Of a stretch of DNA of 64,000 nt, positions 17,690-25,764 are shown piece by piece. Numbering within the stretch: the stretch's first letter is position 1; the number at the start of each line of letters is the position of its first letter. The translations under genes and the position numbers were made by a program. Below the pieces are notes generated by a model, which saw only the letters and a list, made by a program, of their open reading frames with translations, had not been told where the DNA came from and did no database searches. Origin of the DNA: Xanthomonas sp. NCPPB 1128 (GTDB taxonomy: Bacteria > Pseudomonadota > Gammaproteobacteria > Xanthomonadales > Xanthomonadaceae); the NCBI RefSeq assembly GCF_001043115.1, contig NZ_LFME01000020.1:28884-92883 (forward strand), written 5' to 3'.

Positions 17690-18184
17690 ATGAAACTGCT
17701 GTTTGCCGTCGCGTTGGCGACGCTGCTGTCGCCGTGTCTGTCCGCTTCCGCCGCACCCGCTGCGCCCTCGCCCCTGCTCGGCAACTGGGCCGTGGACGTG
17801 GCGCGCCTGGATCGGGCACCCCAGGATCGGCCCAAGGCCGTCACCCTGCGCTTCAGCGACGCGGGCAAGGGCAAGTGGGCGGTCAAGGTCGACATTGCCG
17901 AACAGGGAGGCGGCACCATGCATGCCGAAGGCGTCGCCGCGCTCGATGGCCGCGCCACGCCGGTGAAGAACAATTTCGAGGCCGATGTCTTCGCCCTGCA
18001 GATGCCCGCGCCGAACGTGCTGGTGATGATGCTGTCCAAGGACAGGAGCGTGGCCTCGACCCGCATCTACACTGTCGCCGCGGACGGACGCTCGATGACC
18101 GAGACCGTGTCCGCGTTCGCGCCGGACGGCACGCCGACGATGCGCACCAATTACTTCACCCGCGTCGCGGCATCGCAGCGCTGA
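17690..18184 (+). CDS. hypothetical secreted protein
   Basis: The 164-residue protein begins MKLLFAVALATLLSPCLSAS, a clear Sec signal with cleavage near SASA-A (residue ~23), preceded by GGGAGG. The mature part starts LLGNWAVDVARLD and has alternating beta-strand patterns (TLRFSDAGKGKWAVKVDIAEQG, RIYTVAADGRSMTETVSAF), suggestive of a small lipocalin-like beta barrel. No named family was recognised. It is isolated, with about 300 bases of unremarkable sequence upstream and 400 downstream. Confidence 0.75.
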   Translation: MKLLFAVALATLLSPCLSASAAPAAPSPLLGNWAVDVARLDRAPQDRPKAVTLRFSDAGKGKWAVKVDIAEQGGGTMHAEGVAALDGRATPVKNNFEADVFALQMPAPNVLVMMLSKDRSVASTRIYTVAADGRSMTETVSAFAPDGTPTMRTNYFTRVAASQR

Positions 18185-18585
18185 CGCATGCGCAGGGTGA
18201 CGCCCATGCCGGTCTCATCCCTTCGCACGCTGCGATGAGGATCGACAGCGGTCGTATGGCGGCATGTCCGGTGGATGCGAAATAGCGATCACATGGAACA
18301 GGATGGCGACTGATCGCGTCCCTGCCCCACGATTCCCAATGTGCCTGGATCGCAGTGTGGCGCGGCTGGACGATCGAGGACGCACGGCACATGGCCGCGA
18401 TGGCGGCGTCGCAGTGAGCGGCAACGCGCTTCCGAAATCGGGGGCAGCGCGCGGTCCTGATGGCATTCGACGTCCTGCCGGGCACCGACGCATGGTGCGG
18501 CAAGGACGCTGAAGCAGCGCAATCCTTGCAAGCGCCGTTCTACACTCACGGCGACAAGACGACACCGCGACCGGGAAGGAGCAGC
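18185..18585. other. 401-base stretch without a recognisable gene
   Basis: Open frames in both directions lack ribosome-binding sites and any family motif. It lies just upstream of the orphan Imm32-like gene, where a polymorphic-toxin C-terminus would be expected, but I could not recognise one. It may be decayed remnant DNA. Confidence 0.4.
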
Positions 18586-18828
18586 ATGAAGTTCTATGGA
18601 TATCCGCTATCGGATCTAACGGTCGAGGAGACGGGGCCAGTCGCCCTGGCCGAGGTCACGCTATGCGCAGATCCCGGCGAGCTGAAGGCAATCGCGCGGT
18701 TCCTTCGCGACTGTGCGGAAGAGATGGAGCGCATCGGTGCGGATTACGATCACCTGCATCTTTCCGATCGGATCGCGCAGTTCGAAACATCGCCCCAGTT
18801 CGTGGTGGCTGCCGCGACTTTGGGGTGA
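18586..18828 (+). CDS. Imm32-like orphan immunity protein
   Basis: The 80-residue product starts MKFYGYPLSDLTVEETGPVA after a strong GGAAGGAG. The pattern LAEVTLCADPGELKAIARFL then CAEEMERIGADYDHLHLSD resembles the small Imm32-type immunity proteins of polymorphic toxin systems; this is recognition by pattern only. No toxin gene is adjacent. The last few codons and the stop appear to come from the uvrD-like fragment that begins near 18822, so the original C-terminus may have been replaced by a rearrangement. Confidence 0.55.
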   Translation: MKFYGYPLSDLTVEETGPVALAEVTLCADPGELKAIARFLRDCAEEMERIGADYDHLHLSDRIAQFETSPQFVVAAATLG

Positions 18829-19010
18829 TGCCGACGCAGGCCAAGCACTGCTTCCTCCAGCCGCCCCATTTTTTCCAGCAGACACGCACTGGGGAAACAA
18901 GCCGCCCTCCCCTGCCGGCCTGGGCCCGGCCTTCGCCAGCCTCCGACAAGGCATAGGCCAGGAACTCAACCAGTTCGGTCATCGTTTGGCGGTCCACTTC
19001 GGCGTCTCCA
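18822..19010 (-). pseudogene. decayed internal fragment of uvrD
   Basis: On the bottom strand the translation includes MTELVEFLAYALSEAGEGRA and further on LACVGITPKSR, clearly related to MTELVAFLAYASLEAGEGQA and LAYVGITRARH of the intact uvrD at 22496-24697. DNA identity is obvious over two blocks (GGTGATGCCGACG-AGGCCA and GCCAGGAAC-CAACCAGTTCGGTCAT), but about 80-90 bases between them, including the LHSAKGLEFPIVFL segment, are missing, and substitutions break motif VI. It is a partial duplicate that has decayed, not a gene. Confidence 0.82.
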
Positions 19011-19080
19011 ACGCATGCCCCCAATGGCTGGGCGTACAGCAACAGCGCTAAAGTAGCGGCCCGATGACCGGACATGCCCC

Positions 19081-20112
19081 GTGACGCCCAAGTTCTGGCT
19101 GCTGCAAGCGTTCGGCTGGTCGTTGTTCCTGGCGATCGCCTACGTGGCCCGCCCGAGCGAAGCCGCGGTCGCCGATTCGCTGCAGTTCATGGCGACGCTC
19201 GCACTGAGTGCAGCCGGGTTGGCAGGCAGCCTGGCGTTGCGCTGGATCTACCGGCGGCTGCAGGCCGATGGCTATGGCGAGGTGCGCTGGCTGGGCATCC
19301 TGTTCGCCGCCAGCGTGCTGGCGGCGGTGACGATCGATCTGCTGTTGTATGTGCTGCTGTGGCTGGGCGCGGGGCTGAGTCCGGTTCTGGCGGCGCTGCA
19401 GCAAGCCCAGCCGCCGATGGCGCGCGCGCCGCTGCTGGCCGTGGCCTATATCGCCTGGAGCCTGCTGTACCTGGCCATCAGCCGGCAGACCCGGCTGCAG
19501 CAGGCGGCCCGCACCCAGCGCGAGTTGCAATTGGCGTTGAAGGACGCGCAGTTGCAGCGCCTGCTGGGCCAGCTCAACCCGCATTTCGCCTTCAATGCGC
19601 TCAACAACATCCGCGCCTTGATCCTGATCGACCCGGAGGCGGCGCGCGCGCAACTGACGCGCTTCGCCGCCACCCTGCGCTATCAGTTTTCCGGCGGCGA
19701 CGACGCCCTGGTGTCGGTGCACGAGGAGCTCGAGGTGGTGCGCGATTATCTGGGCCTGGTCGGCCTGCAGCTGGGGGCGCGATTGCGCTACCGGGAACAG
19801 GTGGACCCGCAGGCGCTGGCAGTGCGCGTGCCGCGCTTCTGCCTGCAGTTGCTGGTGGAGAATGCGATCAAGCATGGCCTGGGGCCGAGCAGCGCCGGCG
19901 GCGATCTGCAGGTCTGTGTAGCCCTGCAGCGCGGCGATCTGCAGTTGGAGGTGCGCAACACCGGCCAGTTGCGCCACGACCACGGGCAAGGCACCGGCTT
20001 GAACAATCTGCGCCAGCGCCTGCTGCTGTCGTTCGGGCCTGGCGCCGGCTTGCGCCTGGCCCAGGAAGAGCAGTGTGTGGTGGCCAGCGTGTGGATAGGA
20101 GTGGCGGCGTGA
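19081..20112 (+). CDS. LytS/AlgZ-type sensor histidine kinase
   Basis: The 343-residue protein starts at a GTG (VTPKFWLLQAFGWSLF); ATGs just upstream are out of frame. About four membrane helices lie in residues 8-132, followed by a short coiled linker. The His_kinase domain has the phospho-acceptor H168 in LNPHFAFNALNNIRAL, an N-box LLVENAIKHG near 256 and a G-box GTGLNNLRQR near 304. It is the LytS/YpdA class without HAMP or PAS domains. It overlaps the response regulator gene by GTGA, so the two form a two-component system. The stimulus is unknown. Confidence 0.94.
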   Translation: MTPKFWLLQAFGWSLFLAIAYVARPSEAAVADSLQFMATLALSAAGLAGSLALRWIYRRLQADGYGEVRWLGILFAASVLAAVTIDLLLYVLLWLGAGLSPVLAALQQAQPPMARAPLLAVAYIAWSLLYLAISRQTRLQQAARTQRELQLALKDAQLQRLLGQLNPHFAFNALNNIRALILIDPEAARAQLTRFAATLRYQFSGGDDALVSVHEELEVVRDYLGLVGLQLGARLRYREQVDPQALAVRVPRFCLQLLVENAIKHGLGPSSAGGDLQVCVALQRGDLQLEVRNTGQLRHDHGQGTGLNNLRQRLLLSFGPGAGLRLAQEEQCVVASVWIGVAA

Positions 20113-20813
20113 TCGAAGCGGTGATCGTGGAGGATTCGGAACTTGCCCGTTTCGAGTTGCAGCATCAACTCAAGGCCTATCCGCAGGTGAGCGTGGTCGG
20201 CCACGCCGCCGATGTGGAGGCGGCGGTGACGCTGATCGAAACGGTCGCACCCGATGTGGTGTTCCTGGATATCGACCTGCCCGGCGGCAATGCCTTCGAC
20301 GTGCTCGAACGTCTGTCGCAGGTGCCGCGCATCGTCTTCACCACCGCCTTCGATGCCTACGCCCTGAAAGCCTTCGCGTTCAACACCGTGGATTACCTGC
20401 TCAAGCCGATCGAACCGCAGCGGCTGGCGCAGGCGATCCAGAAGCTGTCCGAGTCGATGCCGGCGAGCCCGGCGCGGCGTTCGATGGACAGCGCCATCTT
20501 CATCAAGGACGGCGAGCACTGCTTCCTGGTCAAGCCGCGCGATGTGCGGGTCATCGAGGCGGTCGGGAACTACAGCCGCGTGCATTTCCTGCAGCACGCA
20601 CCCCTGCTGTACCGCCCGCTCGGCGCGATCGAGGCGCAGCTGGCGCCGGAGAAGTTCTTCCGCGCCAGCCGCAAGTACATCGTCAATCTCGACTACGTGG
20701 AGCAGGTGGCGCCGTGGAGCAACGGTGGCTTGTTGCTCACGCTGCGCGGTGGCGTGGAGGTCGAGGTGTCGCGGCGGCAGAGCGCGCGCTTCAGGGAGCT
20801 GTTGAGCCTGTAG
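20109..20813 (+). CDS. LytTR-family response regulator
   Basis: The gene begins at the GTG overlapping the kinase stop, giving 234 residues. The receiver domain (2-118) has acidic residues VEDSE, the phospho-acceptor D54 in VVFLDIDLPGG, Thr in VFTTAFD and Lys in YLLKPIEP. The C-terminal LytTR DNA-binding domain (~133-232) includes IEAVGNYSRVHF and FRASRKYIVNLDYVEQV. It resembles AlgR/LytR regulators, which bind imperfect direct repeats. Its last 23 bases overlap the convergent serine hydrolase gene. No target sites could be assigned. Confidence 0.95.
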   Translation: MIEAVIVEDSELARFELQHQLKAYPQVSVVGHAADVEAAVTLIETVAPDVVFLDIDLPGGNAFDVLERLSQVPRIVFTTAFDAYALKAFAFNTVDYLLKPIEPQRLAQAIQKLSESMPASPARRSMDSAIFIKDGEHCFLVKPRDVRVIEAVGNYSRVHFLQHAPLLYRPLGAIEAQLAPEKFFRASRKYIVNLDYVEQVAPWSNGGLLLTLRGGVEVEVSRRQSARFRELLSL

Positions 20814-22176
20814 GCGCATCCGCTTCGCGTACGCCGGTGCTGTCGCCCATCAGCCGGTCGTGCAGGGTCATCGTGGGCCGGCCGTCGCGGTCCTGGCCGA
20901 AGCTCAACGCATCCAGTCCCCCGTCCAGATAGTAGCGGCCGTCCGTATGCGCCTGCAGCGGCAGCGCATCGTCGCCCTCGCGCTGCAGTTGCAGGCGGCC
21001 CTCCACTTGTGCAAGGACACGGGTGCCGTCGGCGAACCGGTACTGCCCGGTGCGGCCTGGCGACAGCGCATGGGCCGGGTCGATGCCGGGATATGGCTGC
21101 CCGGCCGCCATCGCCGCCAGGCGCACGGCCAGGGTGGTGGGATCCAGGAATTCGGCATTGGTGAGCACCACCACGAACACGTCCGGCTCGCCGATACGCA
21201 CCACGTAGCTGTTGAAGCCGTTGATGAAGCCACCGTGCTCCACGTCCGGCAAGCCGTTCGCCTGGCCAATGATCCAACCGAAGCCATATGGCGACAGGCT
21301 GCCGTCGGCGAGCCTGGTCTTGGCCATCGCCTGCGCGAGCGTCGCCGCCGGCAGCAGCCGCGCGTCGCGCAGCGCGCGGTGCCAGATCGCCAGGTCGTCG
21401 ACGGTGCTGATCAGGCCGCCGGCGCCCTGCGGCTGCGACATGCTGATGAAGTCCGCGTTCTGCAGCGCCTGCCCGGCACGACGGTAACCGTGGGCGCGAT
21501 GCGGGATCAGCGCCAGGTGATCGTCGTAGCGCGTGTGGGTCATGCCCAACGGCTGGAAGATGGCCTGCTGCAGGTACTCCGCATAGGGCTGGCCGGTGAG
21601 ACGTTCGATCAGGTGGGTCAGCACGATGTAGTTGGAGTTGCTGTAGCGGAACCGCGTCCCCGGCACGAACTCCAGCGGCAGATCCCGGAAATAGCAGATC
21701 AGGTGCATGGCATCGGTATCCTCGCGGCGCGCGGCGCGCGAGGCGGGGATGCTGCTGACGTTCTTGATGCCCGAGGTCTGCGTCAGCAGCTGGCGGACCG
21801 TCACGTTCGCCATCGGGCCGTGCAAGGCCGGATCCAGCGACAGCAGCGTCGCATCCAGCTCCAGCTTGCCGGCCTGGACCAGTTGCAGCACCGCGACCGC
21901 CGTGAACTGCTTGGTGACCGATGCCAGGCGCAGCGCCGACGCCGGCTGCATCGCCACCCCATTCTCCACGTCGGCCAGGCCATAGGCCTGGCGCAGCAGG
22001 ACCCGATCGCCGCGGGTCACCAGCACCACGCCGCCCGGCCCGGCCTCCTTGAAGAACTGCGTGGCGGCCTGGGCCAGGTCCTTTTCCGGTTGCGCGGCGA
22101 CCGCGCCCGCCGCGGCGTGCGCCGTGCCGACCATGGCCAGAACCGTTGCCAACAACCACGCCAAACGATGTGTCAT
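20791..22176 (-). CDS. beta-lactamase-related serine hydrolase (class C/AmpC-like fold)
   Basis: The 461-residue protein starts MTHRLAWLLATVLAMVGTAHA, with a signal peptide to about residue 24; the frame 81 bases upstream has no support. The catalytic tetrad S86-V-T-K89 is intact, a Tyr-x-Asn motif is present in RYSNSNY near 190, and a HGG motif in VEHGGFINGFNS replaces KTG. It continues into a C-terminal beta-rich domain as in DD-peptidase/esterase EstB-like proteins. Exported esterase or D-aminopeptidase is likely; beta-lactam hydrolysis cannot be assumed. The 3' end overlaps the response regulator by 23 bases, tail to tail. Confidence 0.93.
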   Translation of the reverse strand: MTHRLAWLLATVLAMVGTAHAAAGAVAAQPEKDLAQAATQFFKEAGPGGVVLVTRGDRVLLRQAYGLADVENGVAMQPASALRLASVTKQFTAVAVLQLVQAGKLELDATLLSLDPALHGPMANVTVRQLLTQTSGIKNVSSIPASRAARREDTDAMHLICYFRDLPLEFVPGTRFRYSNSNYIVLTHLIERLTGQPYAEYLQQAIFQPLGMTHTRYDDHLALIPHRAHGYRRAGQALQNADFISMSQPQGAGGLISTVDDLAIWHRALRDARLLPAATLAQAMAKTRLADGSLSPYGFGWIIGQANGLPDVEHGGFINGFNSYVVRIGEPDVFVVVLTNAEFLDPTTLAVRLAAMAAGQPYPGIDPAHALSPGRTGQYRFADGTRVLAQVEGRLQLQREGDDALPLQAHTDGRYYLDGGLDALSFGQDRDGRPTMTLHDRLMGDSTGVREADAPTGSTAP

Positions 22177-22454
22177 GCGCCTTCCCCTTGGTGATGTGGG
22201 GCAAGGCTGGCGCGCCCGCACAGCGCACTCCAGCGACCTATGACGAACGGGGGGCACGGCACGTGAGCGGTCGTCGGCATGGATGAGCGGAGGCGCGGCC
22301 GCGGGATCTGCGCAGCCCCGGCAGCGTTGGCTGGCCGGCGGACGCGGGCCGCGAATGTGCCTGCGGGAATGCTGGGACAGCGGCGAGACGGCATGCGCAG
22401 TCCGCTACCGCGGCACGCAGTTAGGCGCCGAAAACGCAACGCCAGCGCCTGCTG

Positions 22455-22487
22455 GTGCATTCCCGAGCACGCCGCTCGGGAATGCAC
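22455..22487 (-). terminator. hairpin after uvrD
   Basis: A 14-bp perfect inverted repeat (GTGCATTCCCGAGC at 22455-22468 with 22474-22487) and a 5-base loop lie 8 bases beyond the uvrD stop. It is strong but lacks a T tract. Confidence 0.6.
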
Positions 22488-22495
22488 GATGTGGC

Positions 22496-24697
22496 CTAGA
22501 GCACCGTCAGATTGGCGTACGCCATCACCAGCCACTTGGCGCCGGCCTCGTCGAACTGCACCTGCACGCGGGCGTGGGCGCCGCTGCCTTCGTAGTCGAT
22601 GACCACGCCGCCGCCGAACTTGGGGTGCTGCACGTTGGCGCCGAGCTTGATCGCCGGGGCCTCGATCACGCTGTGCCCCATGCTGCGCGGCGCACCCAGC
22701 GAGGCGCTGCGCGACACCTGCACCTTCGGCCGCACCTCGTGCAGCAGCTCGCGCGGGATCTCGCGCAGGAAGCGCGAGGGCACGTTGTAGTTGTCCTGGC
22801 CGTGGATGCGCCGCGACTCGGCATAGCTCAACACCAGCTTGTGACGCGCGCGGGTGATGCCGACGTAGGCCAGGCGCCGCTCTTCCTCCAGGCGCCCGCT
22901 CTCTTCCAGCGAACGCGCACTGGGGAACAGGCCGTCTTCCATGCCGGCCAGGAACACGATCGGGAATTCCAGGCCCTTGGCCGAGTGCAGGGTCATCAGC
23001 TGCACGCCCTCCTCGCCGGCCTGGGCCTGGCCCTCGCCGGCCTCCAGCGAGGCGTAGGCCAGGAACGCGACCAGTTCGGTCATCGCCTGGCGGCCTTCGT
23101 CGGCGTCCTCGTCGCCGTCGGCGCGGACGAAACGCGAGGCCACCGAGACCAGTTCGTCGAGGTTGTCGGTGCGCGATTCCGAATCCAGCCCGCCGCGGCT
23201 CTCCTTGCTCCAGTGCTCGCGCAGGGTGGAGCGCGCCAGCACCTGGTCAATCTGTTCGGGCAGCGGCAGCCCGGCCACTTCCGCGGCCAACTGCTCGATC
23301 AGGCCCAGGAACTGGCTCAGCGCGTTGCGCGCGCGTGCGGCCAGGTCGCCGCCCTGCTGCGCGGCCTGCTGCGCCGCGGCCCACAGCGACAGCGACTGCG
23401 CACGCGCCAGGCGCCGCACTTCGTCCAGGGTGCGGTCGCCGATGCCGCGCGTGGGTGTGTTGACCGCACGCTCGAACGCGGCATCGTCGGCACGGTTGGC
23501 GACAAGGCGCAGGTAGGCCAGGGTGTCCTTGATTTCGGCGCGCTCGAAGAAGCGCATGCCGCCGTAGACCCGGTACGGCACCTGTTCGGCGATCAGCGCC
23601 TCTTCGAACGCGCGCGACTGCGCATTGCTGCGGTAGAGCACCGCCGCCTCGCTGTAGCTGCCGCCGTCGCGCACCCACTGGCGCACGCGCTCGACCACGT
23701 AGCGCGCCTCGTCCACCTCGTTGTAGGCGGCGTACAGGTCGATCGGCTCGCCGTCGCCCGAATCGGTCCACAGCTGCTTGCCGATGCGGTCGGGGTTGTG
23801 CGCGATCACCGCGTTGGCGGCGTTGAGGATGTTGGCGCTGGAGCGGTAGTTCTGCTCCAGGCGGATGGTCTGCGCGCTGGGGAAATCGGTGAGGAAGCGC
23901 TGCACGTTCTCGACCTTGGCGCCGCGCCAGCCGTAGATCGCCTGGTCGTCGTCGCCGACCACGAACACGTGGCCGCTGTCGCCGGCAAGCACGCGCACGA
24001 ACGCGTACTGGATGGCGTTGGTGTCCTGAAACTCGTCGACCAGGATCTCGCCGAAGCGGGCGCGGTAGTGCGCCAGCAGCGCCGGGGTGTCGCGCAGCAG
24101 TTCGTGCGCGCGCAGCAGCAGTTCGGCGAAGTCGACCAGGCCGGCGCGGTCGCAGCGCTCCTGGTACAGCGCGTAGGCATTGCGCAGGGTGGTGACCCAC
24201 TCGTCGCGCGGCTCCGGCTGGATGTGCTGGGCGCGGCGGCCCTCGTCCTTCTGCTGGTTGATCCACCACACGATCTGCTTGGGCGGGAACTTGCCCTCGT
24301 CCAGCTCCAGTTGCTGCACCACGCGCTTGACCAGCCGCAGTTGGTCGTCGGCGTCGAGCACCTGGAAGCTTTCCGGCAGCTTGGCGTCCTGCCAGTGCAG
24401 GCGCAGCAGGCGGTGGGCCAGGCCGTGGAAGGTGCCGATCCACATGCCGCGGCTGCCGTTGCGCAGCTGCAGGTCGGCGCGGTGGCGCATCTCGCCCGCG
24501 GCCTTGTTGGTGAAGGTGACCGCCAGAATGCCGTGCACCGGCACGCCATGCACCTGGTGCAACCAGGCGATGCGATGGGTGAGCACGCGCGTCTTGCCGG
24601 AGCCGGCGCCGGCCAGGACCAGATAATGGCCGGGCGCGGCGGAAACGGCCTCGCGCTGGGCGGGGTTCAGATCGTCGAGCAAATGAGAGACATCCAC
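22496..24697 (-). CDS. uvrD: DNA helicase II
   Basis: UvrD is a 3'-5' superfamily 1 helicase used in mismatch and nucleotide-excision repair. The 733 residues are near the E. coli length (720). Motifs: Walker A AGAGSGKTRVLTHRI near 29, motif Ia LAVTFTNKAAGEM, Walker B LVDEFQDTNAIQY, motif III GDDDQAIYGWRGA, motif V TLHSAKGLEFPIVFL and motif VI LAYVGITRARH. The start MDVSHLLDDLNPAQREAV is standard. A decayed copy of its motif V-VI region is found at 18822-19010. It is a single gene ending in a hairpin. Confidence 0.97.
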   Translation of the reverse strand: MDVSHLLDDLNPAQREAVSAAPGHYLVLAGAGSGKTRVLTHRIAWLHQVHGVPVHGILAVTFTNKAAGEMRHRADLQLRNGSRGMWIGTFHGLAHRLLRLHWQDAKLPESFQVLDADDQLRLVKRVVQQLELDEGKFPPKQIVWWINQQKDEGRRAQHIQPEPRDEWVTTLRNAYALYQERCDRAGLVDFAELLLRAHELLRDTPALLAHYRARFGEILVDEFQDTNAIQYAFVRVLAGDSGHVFVVGDDDQAIYGWRGAKVENVQRFLTDFPSAQTIRLEQNYRSSANILNAANAVIAHNPDRIGKQLWTDSGDGEPIDLYAAYNEVDEARYVVERVRQWVRDGGSYSEAAVLYRSNAQSRAFEEALIAEQVPYRVYGGMRFFERAEIKDTLAYLRLVANRADDAAFERAVNTPTRGIGDRTLDEVRRLARAQSLSLWAAAQQAAQQGGDLAARARNALSQFLGLIEQLAAEVAGLPLPEQIDQVLARSTLREHWSKESRGGLDSESRTDNLDELVSVASRFVRADGDEDADEGRQAMTELVAFLAYASLEAGEGQAQAGEEGVQLMTLHSAKGLEFPIVFLAGMEDGLFPSARSLEESGRLEEERRLAYVGITRARHKLVLSYAESRRIHGQDNYNVPSRFLREIPRELLHEVRPKVQVSRSASLGAPRSMGHSVIEAPAIKLGANVQHPKFGGGVVIDYEGSGAHARVQVQFDEAGAKWLVMAYANLTVL

Positions 24698-24767
24698 CCG
24701 CGCATTTTAGCCGGTGCAGCGGCGCAGCGGCTGCGACAGCGCGCGCCGCGCGACGGACGATGTGGCC

Positions 24768-25649
24768 TCACTCGGCGCGGAACAGGCGTTCGGCCAGGAA
24801 ATCCACGAACACGCGCAGCTTCGGCGACAGTTGCCGGCTAGACGGCCACACCACGAAGAACGCGCCGCCGTCGGCCATGTGCGCGTCCAGCACCGGCTGC
24901 AGGCGGCCGTCGGCCAGCGCGTCCCGGGCCAGGAACGCCGGCATGCAGGCGATGCCCATGCCGGCGATCGCCGCGGCGCGCACCGCTTCCATGTTGTTGC
25001 AGGTGAGCACCGCCGGCGGCAGCGGCGCCGATTCGGCCAGCGGCCAGTCCTGCGGCTTGCCGGTACCGGGCACGCGGAACAACACGCCGTCGTGCGCGGC
25101 CAGCTGCGACGGGGTCTGCGGCACGCCGCGGCGGCGCAGGTAGTCCGGCGCGGCGCACAGGCAGAACCGGAATGGCCCCAGGCGCCGCGCCAGCAGCCGC
25201 GAGTCGGCCTGCACGCCGCTGCGGATCACCGCATCCAGGCCGTGTTCGAGCAGGTCGACCACACGGTCGTCGAACGCCAGGTCCAGCTCCACGTCCGGAT
25301 AGCGCTGGCGGAACTCGGGCAGCAGCGGCACCAGGAAGCGGTAGCCGATGGTCGGCAGGCCGACCCGCAGCCGCCCGCGCGGCGCCTGCCGGGTCTGCGC
25401 CAGCGCGTCCTCGGCCTCGCGCAGGTCGGCCAGCACACGCTGGCAATGCTCCAGGAACAACGCGCCCTCGGCGGTCAGCGCGATGCGCCGGGTGGTCCGC
25501 TGCAGCAGGCGCACACCGAGCGCGCGCTCCAGCGCGGCCACGCTCTTGCCCACCGCCGAGGCCGAGATGCCGAGCACGCGGCCGGCGCCGACGAAACTGC
25601 GCTGTTCGGCGGCACGGACGAAGGCGACGATACCGGTGAGGCGGTCCAT
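24768..25649 (-). CDS. LysR family transcriptional regulator
   Basis: The 293-residue protein has an N-terminal winged helix-turn-helix (MDRLTGIVAFVRAAEQRSFV, then LGISASAVGKSVAALERALG, then RTTRRIALTAEG) and a LysR substrate domain from about 90, opening with GRLRVGLPTIGYRF. It belongs to the CrgA/DmlR-like branch with a single-domain periplasmic-binding fold. It diverges from the MFS transporter gene with 115 bases between the starts and a perfect LysR-type palindrome in the gap, so it most likely controls that transporter and itself. The inducer is unknown. Confidence 0.94.
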   Translation of the reverse strand: MDRLTGIVAFVRAAEQRSFVGAGRVLGISASAVGKSVAALERALGVRLLQRTTRRIALTAEGALFLEHCQRVLADLREAEDALAQTRQAPRGRLRVGLPTIGYRFLVPLLPEFRQRYPDVELDLAFDDRVVDLLEHGLDAVIRSGVQADSRLLARRLGPFRFCLCAAPDYLRRRGVPQTPSQLAAHDGVLFRVPGTGKPQDWPLAESAPLPPAVLTCNNMEAVRAAAIAGMGIACMPAFLARDALADGRLQPVLDAHMADGGAFFVVWPSSRQLSPKLRVFVDFLAERLFRAE

Positions 25650-25673
25650 GCCAGGATATTAGAGCGTTTTATT

Positions 25674-25696
25674 CCGCAAACCTCGGAGGATTGCGG
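25674..25696. promoter_or_regulatory. probable LysR operator (CCGCAA-N11-TTGCGG)
   Basis: A perfect 6-bp inverted repeat with an 11-base spacer lies 24 bases upstream of the LysR gene and 68 bases upstream of the MFS gene, the usual layout for a LysR-type autoregulatory site controlling a divergent pair. Confidence 0.6.
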
Positions 25697-25764
25697 TCTT
25701 TTTCGCGGATTGCCGCCCGGATATCTCTAGTGGCCTCCCGACATTCGCCGCAAAGAGGCGCCCG

